A program made the translations under genes and the position numbers. Below are positions 42,221-50,722 of a stretch of DNA of 64,000 bases, piece by piece; positions within the stretch are counted from its first letter, which is position 1; the number at the start of each line of letters is the position of its first letter. Origin of the DNA: UBA10438 sp044238605 (GTDB lineage: Bacteria > Bacteroidota > Ignavibacteria > Kapaibacteriales > Kapaibacteriaceae); NCBI GenBank assembly GCA_044238605.1, contig JBIICY010000009.1:26464-90463 (forward strand), in the 5' to 3' direction. The notes below the pieces were generated by a model. The model saw nothing but the letters and a program-made list of their open reading frames with translations. It was not told where the DNA came from and searched no databases.

Positions 42221-43981
42221 ATGATGCACCGCTGGCTTTGTCTGCTGACTGTTCTTGCGGCCCTTGGATGCACCAAGCCCGGAGAGCCCGAAGGCACGCT
42301 GCGTCCGGCACGCGGTGGACGCAACTACGGGGGCATCTATCGTCAGAACGAAACCGGCGAGCTGCGCGGACTCGATCCAGTGGGGATCAATGATGTTACG
42401 TCCGGACATGTGGCGATCAATATCTACGAGCAGCTTATCGAGTTCGATGCAGACCTGAACATTGTACCAGAAATCGCGAAATCATGGACGATTTCACCCG
42501 ACGGGCGCACGTACACCTGCACACTTCGTAACGATGTGTACTTTCACGATGATCCATGCTTTCCCAATGGAAAGGGGCGTAAGCTCACCGCACATGATGT
42601 GAAGTACTCATTTACGCGTCTTGTAGACGTGCGAGAACAAACACGGAATGATGCATATCTCAGAGATAAGGTTGTTGGTGCTACAGAGTACTACGAGGCA
42701 ACGCGGCAGGCAAGCCGGATGGGGAAGCAGCCAAGTGTGCGTGGCGTAAGCGGCTTCGTTACTGTAAACGATACCACCTTTCAGATCATCTTAACAAAGC
42801 CATTTGCCCCGTTCATCTATACGCTTACTCAACCATCATTTGGCATCATACCGCATGAGGCAGTTGAGAAGTATGGACGCGATCTGTTTCAGCATCCTGT
42901 TGGAACTGGACCCTTTGCGTTTGTTGAGTGGTCGCCAGACCGTCACTGTATTCTGAAGCGCAATCACAAGTATTGGGCTGTTGATAGCTTTGGCAATCAG
43001 CTCCCGTACCTCGACGGGATACGCTTCTCGTTTATGAAAGACGATAAAATGCAGCTGCTTGAGTTTGCTGCCGGCAAGCTCGAAGAGAGTTACCGAATCC
43101 CCAACGAGTACTTCGCAGATATCGTCGATGAATACAAACGTCCGCGAGGAAAATGGTCCAAGTTTGTTCTGCTTCACAAGACCGCTCTGGCCACGCAGTA
43201 TTATGGGTTTCTCAATACCGATCCGGTCTTTCGGGACGTACGGGTGCGTCAGGCATTTAACTATGCCGTAGACCGCAATCGAATCATACGCTACGTGCTC
43301 AAGGGTCAGGCCGCTGGTCCAGCCCATCACGGAATCGTGCCACCATCCATGCCGGGGTATGCATCCGATAGTGTTGAAGGGTATTCGTTCAATCCCGCAA
43401 AGGCACGAGCGCTGCTTGCAGAGGCAGGGTATCCCGGCGGTAAGGGCTTCCCTCAGATTACGCTGCAGTTGAATGCTGGGGGCGGACGGAACATGTCTAT
43501 CGCAGAGTCCATCCAGGGTATGCTTAAGGAGCACCTCAACGTCAACGTTACACTGATGCAGGTAGAGTTTGCGCAGCACCTTACTGATATTGACAAAGGC
43601 AAAGCACCATTCTACCGTCTCGGTTGGGTTGCCGATTATCCCGATCCAGAATCATTTCTCAATCTGTATTACGGTAAGCTCGTACCAAAGGACGGGGGAG
43701 ATTCGCCGATTAACTCTGTGCGGTATCAGCATCCGGCATTTGATAGAATCTTTGAGCAAGCGCTTACAACCACCGATCACGCAGAACGTATGCGACTCTA
43801 CCGTCAGGCAGAGCAGATTGCCATACACGACGCGCCAATGCTACTTATTCTCAACGACGAAGACTATCGCTTTATACAGCCCTATGTAAAGGGGCATCCA
43901 AACAACGCGATGGACCGAACACCCTACAACCAGACGTGGTTCGATTATTCGTCGTCATCAACCTCTAGATCCGGAATGTGA
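42221..43981 (+). CDS. ABC transporter substrate-binding lipoprotein, family 5 (peptide/nickel type)
   Basis: A 586-residue extracytoplasmic solute-binding protein of the DppA/OppA/NikA family. A lipobox is visible (LTVLAALGC), followed by EIAKSWTISPDGRTYTCTLRNDVYFHDD, LTAHDVKYSFTR, GTGPFAFVEW and FNYAVDRNRI. It would bind peptides or similar ligands and pass them to a membrane permease. No permease or ATPase of this type is nearby, so partners lie elsewhere or it has another role. It closes the operon with the surface protein and OmpA genes. Its 3' end overlaps the convergent polymerase gene by 37 bases. Confidence 0.9.
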   Translation: MMHRWLCLLTVLAALGCTKPGEPEGTLRPARGGRNYGGIYRQNETGELRGLDPVGINDVTSGHVAINIYEQLIEFDADLNIVPEIAKSWTISPDGRTYTCTLRNDVYFHDDPCFPNGKGRKLTAHDVKYSFTRLVDVREQTRNDAYLRDKVVGATEYYEATRQASRMGKQPSVRGVSGFVTVNDTTFQIILTKPFAPFIYTLTQPSFGIIPHEAVEKYGRDLFQHPVGTGPFAFVEWSPDRHCILKRNHKYWAVDSFGNQLPYLDGIRFSFMKDDKMQLLEFAAGKLEESYRIPNEYFADIVDEYKRPRGKWSKFVLLHKTALATQYYGFLNTDPVFRDVRVRQAFNYAVDRNRIIRYVLKGQAAGPAHHGIVPPSMPGYASDSVEGYSFNPAKARALLAEAGYPGGKGFPQITLQLNAGGGRNMSIAESIQGMLKEHLNVNVTLMQVEFAQHLTDIDKGKAPFYRLGWVADYPDPESFLNLYYGKLVPKDGGDSPINSVRYQHPAFDRIFEQALTTTDHAERMRLYRQAEQIAIHDAPMLLILNDEDYRFIQPYVKGHPNNAMDRTPYNQTWFDYSSSSTSRSGM

Positions 43982-45165
43982 TTGAAGGCAATGCGCATCG
44001 GCGCGCTGCTAAGAGCATTCCATGCAGTTCCAAGGTAGAGCGTATTCTTGCCGTACTTCTTGTTGATGGCATCGAGTGAATCGTTCAGGGCATTGCGGGC
44101 AGGACCCACATTTTCGAATAAGGGCTGCGGAATGGAATCGTAGGGGGCTACCTTATTCAGTGCAAGCGATACCTTTATCGGTGTTCCATCGGGTGGAATC
44201 AACGACAGCATAGAGCTCATAACAGACGTAAGCTGAATCACATCCTGTGTGGGAGTGATGTCTCGTTCGTCTTTCCAGCGCCTTCCGTCAACATACCGAA
44301 GTCGAATTGCCAGCTGTCCAGCAGCAAGCCCGTACTGTCGGAGCCGCATCGCAGCCTTTTGCAACAATCGATGCAGAACCCCGCAAGCCCCTTCACGGGA
44401 GCGCAGAATGGGTTCCAGTACGTGCGAATGTCCTACTGTTGACTTCTGTGTCTCTGTATACGGCACGTCCTGACCTCGCAGGCGGGCATGCATGCGCTCG
44501 CCCTCGATGCCGCCCCATACGTCGCGCAGCTGTTGTTCGGTGGCAGTGCAGAGCATCTCAACGCTGTAGATGCCATGCTTCCAACAGCGCTCGTACATCT
44601 TTCTGCCAATGCCGCACAGGTCCCGGAGCTCGAGTCCGTATAGTGCATGGGGCAGTTCATGCTCGCGCAGAACAACGAGCCCGTCGGGCTTTTGCATATC
44701 AGAGGCAGTCTTTGCAAGGTAGTCGTTGGGGGCAATTCCAATGCTGCATCGTAGGGAGTCTCCAACATCAGTGCGGATTGCCTTTTTTACATCTGCCGCA
44801 ATGTGTAAGGCATGTTCCTCAGCTCGTGCAGACCCTGTAAGGTCGCATACCATCTCGTCGATCGAGTTCACACGCTTTACATGAATCACCCGCTCTACAC
44901 AGTCCACGATCTTATGGTGGTACTCCACGTACAGTGTGTGCTGTGCCTGCACCAAAACTAGATCCGGACACATTTTCTTGGCTTCGGCAATCATTGTTCC
45001 AGTCTTGACGCCGAACCTCTTTGCCTCGTAACTCGCTGCAATAGCACATGTGGTGTCGGCCATCACCGGCACCACTGCCACAGGACGCCCTCGCAATTCG
45101 GGATGGACTTCCTGTTCCACCGATGCGAAGTACGAGTTAAGATCTATGTACAGAGATCGAAGCAT
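43945..45165 (-). CDS. dinB: Y-family DNA polymerase (DinB/Pol IV-like)
   Basis: A 406-residue translesion polymerase from the Met at 45165 (MLRSLYIDLNSYFASVEQ); the frame is open to 45198. Catalytic acidic residues are visible in YIDLNSYFASVE and NSIDEMVCDL. ASYEAKRFGVKTG is the fingers/steric-gate block. An HhH region (LCGIGRKMYERCWKHGI) and the little-finger domain follow. It copies damaged DNA at low fidelity. The nucleotide-contacting phrase VMADTTCAIAASYEAK is intermediate between DinB and UmuC types. Convergent overlap with the lipoprotein gene; an inverted GTCAC/GTGAC pair (45207-45230) lies upstream. Confidence 0.9.
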   Translation of the reverse strand: MLRSLYIDLNSYFASVEQEVHPELRGRPVAVVPVMADTTCAIAASYEAKRFGVKTGTMIAEAKKMCPDLVLVQAQHTLYVEYHHKIVDCVERVIHVKRVNSIDEMVCDLTGSARAEEHALHIAADVKKAIRTDVGDSLRCSIGIAPNDYLAKTASDMQKPDGLVVLREHELPHALYGLELRDLCGIGRKMYERCWKHGIYSVEMLCTATEQQLRDVWGGIEGERMHARLRGQDVPYTETQKSTVGHSHVLEPILRSREGACGVLHRLLQKAAMRLRQYGLAAGQLAIRLRYVDGRRWKDERDITPTQDVIQLTSVMSSMLSLIPPDGTPIKVSLALNKVAPYDSIPQPLFENVGPARNALNDSLDAINKKYGKNTLYLGTAWNALSSAPMRIAFNHIPDLEVDDDE

Positions 45166-45270
45166 TATACGAAATGTAAAATACGATCCAGTGTTCAATT
45201 ATTGATGTCACATTTCTGCTCATACGTGACACATAGCAATAGACAAGAGGAGTTTACATTAAGTGTTCTA

Positions 45271-45297
45271 ATGGATAAAAAATATCCCAATGGATAA
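45271..45297 (+). CDS. Eight-codon upstream reading frame overlapping the toxin start
   Basis: A short frame, MDKKYPNG then TAA, whose last codons contain the toxin's ATG at 45290 in another frame. The words ATGGATAA occur at both starts. Such an arrangement can couple or limit toxin translation. It may equally be chance; there is no conservation evidence. Confidence 0.25.
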   Translation: MDKKYPNG

Positions 45298-45607
45298 TTT
45301 CATCTGCAATCTTTATCTTACGTCCGAGGCTGAGTCGGTTATACGTTTTTTGCCAGATTCACTTCAAAGAGTGGTGCACAGTAAAATCACACTAATGCGA
45401 TTGGGCCATTTTCCTGATGTCCGTGCACTAGGTCAGGGACTTCTTGAACTACGGATTCATAAGGGTCCTGGCGTCAGGGTCTATTACTGCTGGTACGAGG
45501 GGTCGATAGTGATTTTGCTGGTGGGAACAAAGCACAGACAAGATTCTGACGTGCGGCATGCACAACGCCTTATGAAACACCTTAAGGAACAAAGACATGA
45601 ACATTGA
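45290..45607 (+). CDS. RelE/HigB-type toxin (addiction module killer protein)
   Basis: A 105-residue type II toxin of the RelE/ParE superfamily, in the group annotated as addiction module killer or phage Gp49-like proteins. Typical blocks are visible: RLGHFPDVRALGQGLLELRIHKGPGVRVYYCW and VILLVGTKHRQDSDVRHAQRLM. Such toxins cleave mRNA at the ribosome. The following gene encodes the matching antitoxin and overlaps by 11 bases, with toxin first, as in HigBA-like modules. It sits between the polymerase and feoAB. Confidence 0.88.
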   Translation: MDNFICNLYLTSEAESVIRFLPDSLQRVVHSKITLMRLGHFPDVRALGQGLLELRIHKGPGVRVYYCWYEGSIVILLVGTKHRQDSDVRHAQRLMKHLKEQRHEH

Positions 45608-45920
45608 GTTGCGGAAGTTTCAAGCGCGGGAGTTTTTACAGACCGAGCAAGACGTCGCTGAGTTTCTAGATCTGGCTTACCGTGAAGGTGGATCGCCATT
45701 GTTCATGAAAGCACTGGAGCTGGTTTCACGTGAGGTTGGCATTAATCTGATATCTGAACGATCAGGCCTCGGCAAGGAGAGCCTATATAAAACTCTCCGT
45801 CCGGGTAAGAAACCCCGATTTGACACTATGGTCAAGATCCTCGATTCGATCGGGCTTACGTTTACCATTCAGGTGAAGCCCAAGGAAAGGGTTGTTGAGC
45901 AGGAACAGGAAGCCCCGTAA
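45597..45920 (+). CDS. Addiction module antidote, XRE/HigA-like antitoxin
   Basis: A 107-residue antitoxin of the addiction-module antidote family. It has AEFLDLAYREGGSPLFMKALELVSREVG, then a helix-turn-helix (LISERSGLGKESLYKTLRPGKKPRFDTMVKILDSIGL). It should neutralise the upstream toxin and repress the pair. Its coding region overlaps the toxin gene by 11 bases, implying coupled translation. The C-terminal charged tail (VKPKERVVEQEQEAP) may be flexible and protease-sensitive, as in other antitoxins. Confidence 0.88.
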   Translation: MNIELRKFQAREFLQTEQDVAEFLDLAYREGGSPLFMKALELVSREVGINLISERSGLGKESLYKTLRPGKKPRFDTMVKILDSIGLTFTIQVKPKERVVEQEQEAP

Positions 45921-45934
45921 CGCTTATTCCCGTA

Positions 45935-45955
45935 TATTTGGACTGAATCCAAATA
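45935..45955. promoter_or_regulatory. Perfect palindrome upstream of feoAB, candidate iron-regulator operator
   Basis: TATTTGGA and TCCAAATA form perfect 8-base arms with a 5-base centre (CTGAA). The site ends 7 bases before the feoA start and overlaps the AAGGGA ribosome site region. DtxR/MntR-family regulators bind AT-rich palindromes of this size, and feoAB is a common target. Which regulator binds here is unknown. Confidence 0.6.
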
Positions 45956-45962
45956 AGGGACT

Positions 45963-46211
45963 ATGACACTCAATGCTATTCCAGTCGGAAGGCGATGCAG
46001 GATCCTTGGTATCCAAGGGGAGGAGTCTGCCGTGCGTCGGGCAAAAGAGCTAGGACTTGTCCCGGGTGTGCTGTGCACGGTGATTCGCAAGGCACCTTTT
46101 TCTGGCCCGATAGAATTGGCAACTAGCTTAGCTCGCATTGGGATACGTGTTTCAGCTGAACTTCAGCTTGATGTAGAGCTTCTACCAGTTCACGTATCAG
46201 AGGCGGCATGA
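45963..46211 (+). CDS. feoA: Ferrous iron transport protein A
   Basis: An 82-residue SH3-like protein of the FeoA family (IPVGRRCRILGI, RRAKELGLVPGVLCTVIRKAP, SAELQLDVELLPV). FeoA works with the FeoB permease in cytoplasmic Fe2+ uptake. The start at 45963 is preceded by AAGGGA. Its stop overlaps the feoB start by ATGA. The palindrome at 45935-45955 probably controls both. Confidence 0.93.
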   Translation: MTLNAIPVGRRCRILGIQGEESAVRRAKELGLVPGVLCTVIRKAPFSGPIELATSLARIGIRVSAELQLDVELLPVHVSEAA

Positions 46212-48052
46212 GCACGCCCAAACGCATAGCACTTGTTGGGACGCCGAACGTTGGAAAGTCAACGCTTTTCAACGAGTTAACAGGTTTGTCTCAAAAGGTA
46301 GGCAATTTCCCTGGCGTTACAGTCGAGCCAATGGTTGGCACTATAAGCATTGAAAATCAACGACTTGAGCTAATTGACTTACCTGGTGTTTACGGTGTAG
46401 ATCCGGCTTCAGAGGATGAGCAGTTAACTATTGACGTGCTTTCCGGACGCCACAATGTGATACCGAAACCGGATGCAATTCTGCTGGTCGTGAATGCACA
46501 GAACCCAGAAAAGTGCTTCGTACTGTTTAGTCATCTAGCCGAACTTGGCCTGCCGATAATGGTCGTGGTAACGATGGTCGATAGCGTAAAGGCGGCCGGT
46601 GGAGTGTTCGATGACATAACCTTGCTGCACGAACTGGGCGTTAATGTCTACCCGGTGGTTGGTCGAAAGGGGCTCGGTGTAGCAGAGCTCAGAGCGGCGC
46701 TGGTGTCGGGTGCCTGGCGCATGCCGAAGGAGACAAACCTACACGGCTCATCGATTGAGCAGCGTTTTGCATGGTCGAACAGGCTCATTGAAAAGGTCCT
46801 GACCTCAGGTGCTCCTGATGCTCTGCGCGAGCGTCTCGATAACGTGCTTCTACACCCGGTCTGGGGTACCCTGGTGTTTTTGGGAGTAATGGCCTTCTTC
46901 TTCCAGGCGATCTTCTCGTGGGCCCAGCCCATGATGGATGGCATCGACGGGTGGATCGCAGCGCTACAGGAGCTGGTTGATGAGCAGGCCTTTGACCCAA
47001 CCGTAAAGTCGCTGTTATCCAAGGGTGTGATAGGCGGCGTGGGTTCTGTCGTTGTGTTTCTACCCCAGATTCTGCTGCTCAATCTCCTTGTTGTGCTACT
47101 CGAGGAAAGCGGATATCTGGCCCGTGCGGCCTTTCTGGTGGATAGAGCAATGGGGCTGTTTGGCTTGCAGGGACGCTCGTTTATCCCGCTTCTTGGTTCA
47201 TTTGCCTGCGCAATTCCGGGTATCATGTCTGCTAGGATTATCCCAAGCTACCGAGACCGACTCGTAACCATCATGGCTACGCCACTGATGACGTGTTCTG
47301 CCCGGCTTCCTGTGTATACGTTGATTATCAGCGCCCTGATTCCAGCAGCAACCATTGGCGGGGTGTTCTCGCTTCAGGCGGCGGTTATGGCAGGACTTTA
47401 CGTGCTAGGGGCAATAAGCGGACTCCTCATCGCCCTGCTGTTGAAGAAGACGATGTTTAAGGGGGCGGTTGTTCCGTTCCTCATCGAGTTTCCACCGTAT
47501 CGGCTTCCGTCATGGAAGAGTATGTGGGTTACGGTCTACGGTAGAACCCGAGATTTTCTCACAACTGCCGGAACGGTGATCCTCGTGTTCAGCATCGCCC
47601 TGTGGATTCTTACAGAGCTGCCTCGAACAGATAGATCGCTGGCAGCTAGCCCCATTCAGGCCGAACGAATTCAGATCGAACAATCCTATGCAGCACAGAT
47701 CGGACGTGCCATTCAGCCAGCATTTGCTCCGCTTGGATTTGATTGGCGCATCACGCTGGGAGTTCTGAGCTCGTTTGCCGCGCGTGAGACGTTTGTGAGC
47801 TCAATGGGGCAGATCTATGCCGCTGATGTTCAGGAGAGCGATGAGTCGCTACGCACAGTGCTGCGCTTGGAGTATCCACTTGCAGTTGGACTCTCCATTC
47901 TGGCCTTTTACGTCTATGCGCTGCAGTGCATCAGCACGATAGCCATCATGCGCAGAGAAACCGGTTCGTGGAAATGGCCGGCACTTGCCTTTGCCTTGAC
48001 GTTTGCCTTGGCCTATGCAGCGTCCTTTACAGCCTACACGCTAGCGTCGTAA
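46208..48052 (+). CDS. feoB: Ferrous iron transport permease FeoB
   Basis: A 614-residue inner-membrane Fe2+ transporter with an N-terminal G domain. G1 is GTPNVGKST at 11-19, the G2 threonine is T38 (PGVTVE), and G3 is DLPG at 57-60. The G4 motif, normally NxxD, reads TMVD (122-125), so the asparagine is replaced by threonine. The preceding VDATN-type strand reads VNAQN. Membrane helices follow from about 218, with Gate-type blocks LGSFACAIPGIMSARII and LLSSFAARETFVSSMGQIY. The C-terminus is shorter than in E. coli FeoB. G4 loss could reduce guanine specificity or slow GTP turnover. Confidence 0.94.
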   Translation: MSTPKRIALVGTPNVGKSTLFNELTGLSQKVGNFPGVTVEPMVGTISIENQRLELIDLPGVYGVDPASEDEQLTIDVLSGRHNVIPKPDAILLVVNAQNPEKCFVLFSHLAELGLPIMVVVTMVDSVKAAGGVFDDITLLHELGVNVYPVVGRKGLGVAELRAALVSGAWRMPKETNLHGSSIEQRFAWSNRLIEKVLTSGAPDALRERLDNVLLHPVWGTLVFLGVMAFFFQAIFSWAQPMMDGIDGWIAALQELVDEQAFDPTVKSLLSKGVIGGVGSVVVFLPQILLLNLLVVLLEESGYLARAAFLVDRAMGLFGLQGRSFIPLLGSFACAIPGIMSARIIPSYRDRLVTIMATPLMTCSARLPVYTLIISALIPAATIGGVFSLQAAVMAGLYVLGAISGLLIALLLKKTMFKGAVVPFLIEFPPYRLPSWKSMWVTVYGRTRDFLTTAGTVILVFSIALWILTELPRTDRSLAASPIQAERIQIEQSYAAQIGRAIQPAFAPLGFDWRITLGVLSSFAARETFVSSMGQIYAADVQESDESLRTVLRLEYPLAVGLSILAFYVYALQCISTIAIMRRETGSWKWPALAFALTFALAYAASFTAYTLAS

Positions 48053-48063
48053 CGCTCTGACTG

Positions 48064-49440
48064 TTAGAACAGCATGCCCTTGAGAAAAACCGTTGCGATT
48101 GTGAAATAGATCAGGATGCCCATCACGTCGCTAAACGTTGCAACAAAGGGGGCACTCGATGCGGCAGGATCAAATCCGAGTTTCTTCATCAGCAGCGGCA
48201 GCATCGAGCCGGCGATTGTTCCAGCCATCACGATGAAGATGAGCGATATGCCGATGACGGTTGCAACTGTGTATCGTACGTCCTGACCCTGACTCATGAT
48301 GGGATCATGAAACATCAAGCGCAAGAATCCCAGAACGCCCAGCAATGCGCCTAAGAGAAATCCAGCGGCTAACTCTCGACGCATAATCCGCCACCAGTCC
48401 GATAGGGTTACCTCACCCAGTGCTAATGCGCGCACGATCAGCGTTGCCGCCTGTGAACCAGAATTGCCCCCTGAGGAAATGATAAGGGGCAGGAAGAGTG
48501 CAAGGATCACGGCCTTTTCAATGGGCGTCTTGTAGTAATCAAGTGCGATGGCCGTAAGGAAGCCCCCTAAGAACAGCACTACGAGCCATGTGGCGCGCTT
48601 CTTGACAAGCTCAAACAGTCCAACATCAATGTAGGAATCATCAAGTGCCTGAACAGCACCGAACTTCTGCATTTCTTCTGTGGCCTGTTCTTCGGCAATG
48701 TCGAGAACGTCGTCAAGGGTGATGATTCCAAGAAGCTTGTTGTCGATATCAACAACTGGCAGTGCAAATCTGTCGAGGCGCTTAAACTTCTGGACGGCCG
48801 TTTCCTGATCGTCGGTGGCCAGAAGTGATTCCATGGAGTAATTCATGATATCCGAGATCTTTCTTGCCGGGTCGGCAAGCAGTAGTTCTCGAATGTGTAG
48901 GTCGTCGATCAGCGTGCCGTGCTCAGTTACATAGAGGTAGTTGAGCGTTTCGGAATCTTTCCCATAGTTCCGAATATGATCGAGGGCCTGCTGGACGGTC
49001 CAGTTCTTTTTCACAATCACATAGTCGGGCGTCATCAAACGTCCGACCGAATCTTCAGGCCAATTCAGAAGTGCCAGCGCGATCGAGCGTTCTTCTGCAT
49101 TCAGCGAGTTAATGAGCTCCGATACAACATTACCGGGCAGGTCTTCAAAGAGCTGCGTTCGGTCGTCCGGAGACATGTCGTTGAGCAGTGCACCCACTTC
49201 TTCACGAGCCATGTCGTGCAGAAGCTCCTGCTGTGTGTCAAACTCGCAGTACGAAAACGTCTCGGCTGCAAGGTTCTTGGGAAGGAGCCGAAAGACAACT
49301 ACTCGACTCTCTTCTTTTAGGTCGGCAACAAGGTCTGCAAGTTCTACGGGCGCAAAGTCCAGGATCACTTCGCGAATTGTTGCGAAGTCTCTCGCAGCTA
49401 TCAGCTGTTCGATATCTGGTGCAAGAAGGCGTCCGTACAT
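48064..49440 (-). CDS. mgtE: Magnesium transporter MgtE
   Basis: A 458-residue Mg2+ channel. The N-terminal MgtE_N domain (about 1-130: DLVADLKEESRVVVFRLLPK, ALLNDMSPDDRTQLFEDLPG) is followed by two CBS domains (about 135-255). The five-helix membrane domain follows, with the pore signature LPLIISSGGNSGSQAATLIVRAL and a late block PFVATFSDVMGILIYF. The CBS and N domains sense cytosolic Mg2+ and close the pore. It lies 34 bases downstream of the export operon's last permease gene and is convergent with feoB. Confidence 0.95.
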   Translation of the reverse strand: MYGRLLAPDIEQLIAARDFATIREVILDFAPVELADLVADLKEESRVVVFRLLPKNLAAETFSYCEFDTQQELLHDMAREEVGALLNDMSPDDRTQLFEDLPGNVVSELINSLNAEERSIALALLNWPEDSVGRLMTPDYVIVKKNWTVQQALDHIRNYGKDSETLNYLYVTEHGTLIDDLHIRELLLADPARKISDIMNYSMESLLATDDQETAVQKFKRLDRFALPVVDIDNKLLGIITLDDVLDIAEEQATEEMQKFGAVQALDDSYIDVGLFELVKKRATWLVVLFLGGFLTAIALDYYKTPIEKAVILALFLPLIISSGGNSGSQAATLIVRALALGEVTLSDWWRIMRRELAAGFLLGALLGVLGFLRLMFHDPIMSQGQDVRYTVATVIGISLIFIVMAGTIAGSMLPLLMKKLGFDPAASSAPFVATFSDVMGILIYFTIATVFLKGMLF

Positions 49441-49474
49441 GACGCGAAGATACCACGAAGCGCGTAGTATGCTG

Positions 49475-50722
49475 TTACTCGTAACGCAGTGCTTCTATAG
49501 GATCAAGATTCGCCGCGCGCCACGCAGGATAGAGTCCAAACCCAATACCTATAACGGTGCAGATCACAACGCTAAAAACAACGGTGCCGGTAGGGAAGAC
49601 AAAGGTGATTGTTGGCATGTTAAAAGACCGCAACAACTCGGTAACACCCCACGACGTAGCAATGCCGCCGAGCATTCCGGTAAGGCCCCCTAGCTGACAC
49701 AGCGTGATGCTCTCTATCAGGAACTGCTGAACGATCCACCGCTTGCGAGCACCCAGTGCTTTGCGAACGCCGATCTCGCGTGTGCGTTCCTTTACGCTTA
49801 CGAGCATCATGTTCATGATGCCGATGCCGGCAGCCACCAGAGCGCCCAATCCACTGATCCATGCCACCACGAGCAGTGCCGTTGTAAAGCCCGAGAACTG
49901 ACCCGTAAGTGCATCGTTTGTATCGAGCTCGAAGTTGTTTTCTTCCCACGGCTTTACGTTGCGAAGACTTCGCATGATGCCTGTTGCTTCGTCAACCGTG
50001 ATGGGAATCATCATGCTATTCGCTGCCTTTACAGCAACGTCTACACTGGCGTCCCATTCCCAGGTGTAGTACTTGTTGAACACCGTGATGGGAATAAGTA
50101 CGCGGTTGTCCTGACTTTGTCCCATGACGCCCCCTTTGGGCTCAAGGACGCCAACTACTGAAAACTTCTGACTCTTGATCGTAATGAGTTGTCCGAGAGG
50201 ATCGGTTGCTGGGAAGAGCGTTGCCACGATGTCTTGTCCGATGATTGCCACCGGACGCGACGTGTTGACTTCCGATTCGGTGATGGGGCGTCCGGCATAG
50301 ACACTCACTGCATTAACCGCGAAATACAGATCATCAATCCCGATAAGCGACACATCCGGATTTGATGATTCCTGTCCGGCCTTTATGGTGTAACCCGGTG
50401 CTGTGTTGGAGATCGTGATAAGGTTGGTCGACGTCATCTTATCACGAAACTCTTTTGCTTGCTGATATGTGATGTTCTTCCTTCGGCGCATCTTGGCCCA
50501 GTTCGTACCAAAGTTTATCGACGGCGTCCGCTGAATCAGCAGGGAGTTCTCTCCAAGATCTGCAAGCTGTCCGTTTACCGCCTGCTGAAGCGCCCCCATG
50601 ATCGACGTAGCCGAGATAATGCCGAACACACCAATCCCAATGCTCAGAAGCGTAAGACCCGAGCGAAGCTTCTGCGAGCGTACGGCATCAAAGGCAAGCA
50701 ATATGGATTCGAGGATGTTCAT
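49475..50722 (-). CDS. MacB-type ABC transporter permease (second)
   Basis: A 415-residue FtsX/MacB-type permease: one N-terminal helix (SGLTLLSIGIGVFGIISATS), a periplasmic MacB_PCD domain, and three C-terminal helices (GLGALVAAGIGIMNMMLVSVKERTREIGVRKALGA and following). It ends RAANLDPIEALRYE. No ATPase domain is fused. It overlaps the first permease by 4 bases and is last in the TolC-MacA-ATPase-permease-permease operon. Two different permeases suggest a heterodimeric transmembrane part. Confidence 0.92.
   Translation of the reverse strand: MNILESILLAFDAVRSQKLRSGLTLLSIGIGVFGIISATSIMGALQQAVNGQLADLGENSLLIQRTPSINFGTNWAKMRRRKNITYQQAKEFRDKMTSTNLITISNTAPGYTIKAGQESSNPDVSLIGIDDLYFAVNAVSVYAGRPITESEVNTSRPVAIIGQDIVATLFPATDPLGQLITIKSQKFSVVGVLEPKGGVMGQSQDNRVLIPITVFNKYYTWEWDASVDVAVKAANSMMIPITVDEATGIMRSLRNVKPWEENNFELDTNDALTGQFSGFTTALLVVAWISGLGALVAAGIGIMNMMLVSVKERTREIGVRKALGARKRWIVQQFLIESITLCQLGGLTGMLGGIATSWGVTELLRSFNMPTITFVFPTGTVVFSVVICTVIGIGFGLYPAWRAANLDPIEALRYE

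Noticed and set aside
42836..43579. 247-codon minus-strand frame
   Set aside because: Antisense to the solute-binding lipoprotein gene, which has strong family motifs.
45103..45297. 64-codon plus-strand frame upstream of the toxin
   Set aside because: Mostly overlaps the start of dinB in antisense; only its last eight codons are of interest as a possible leader.
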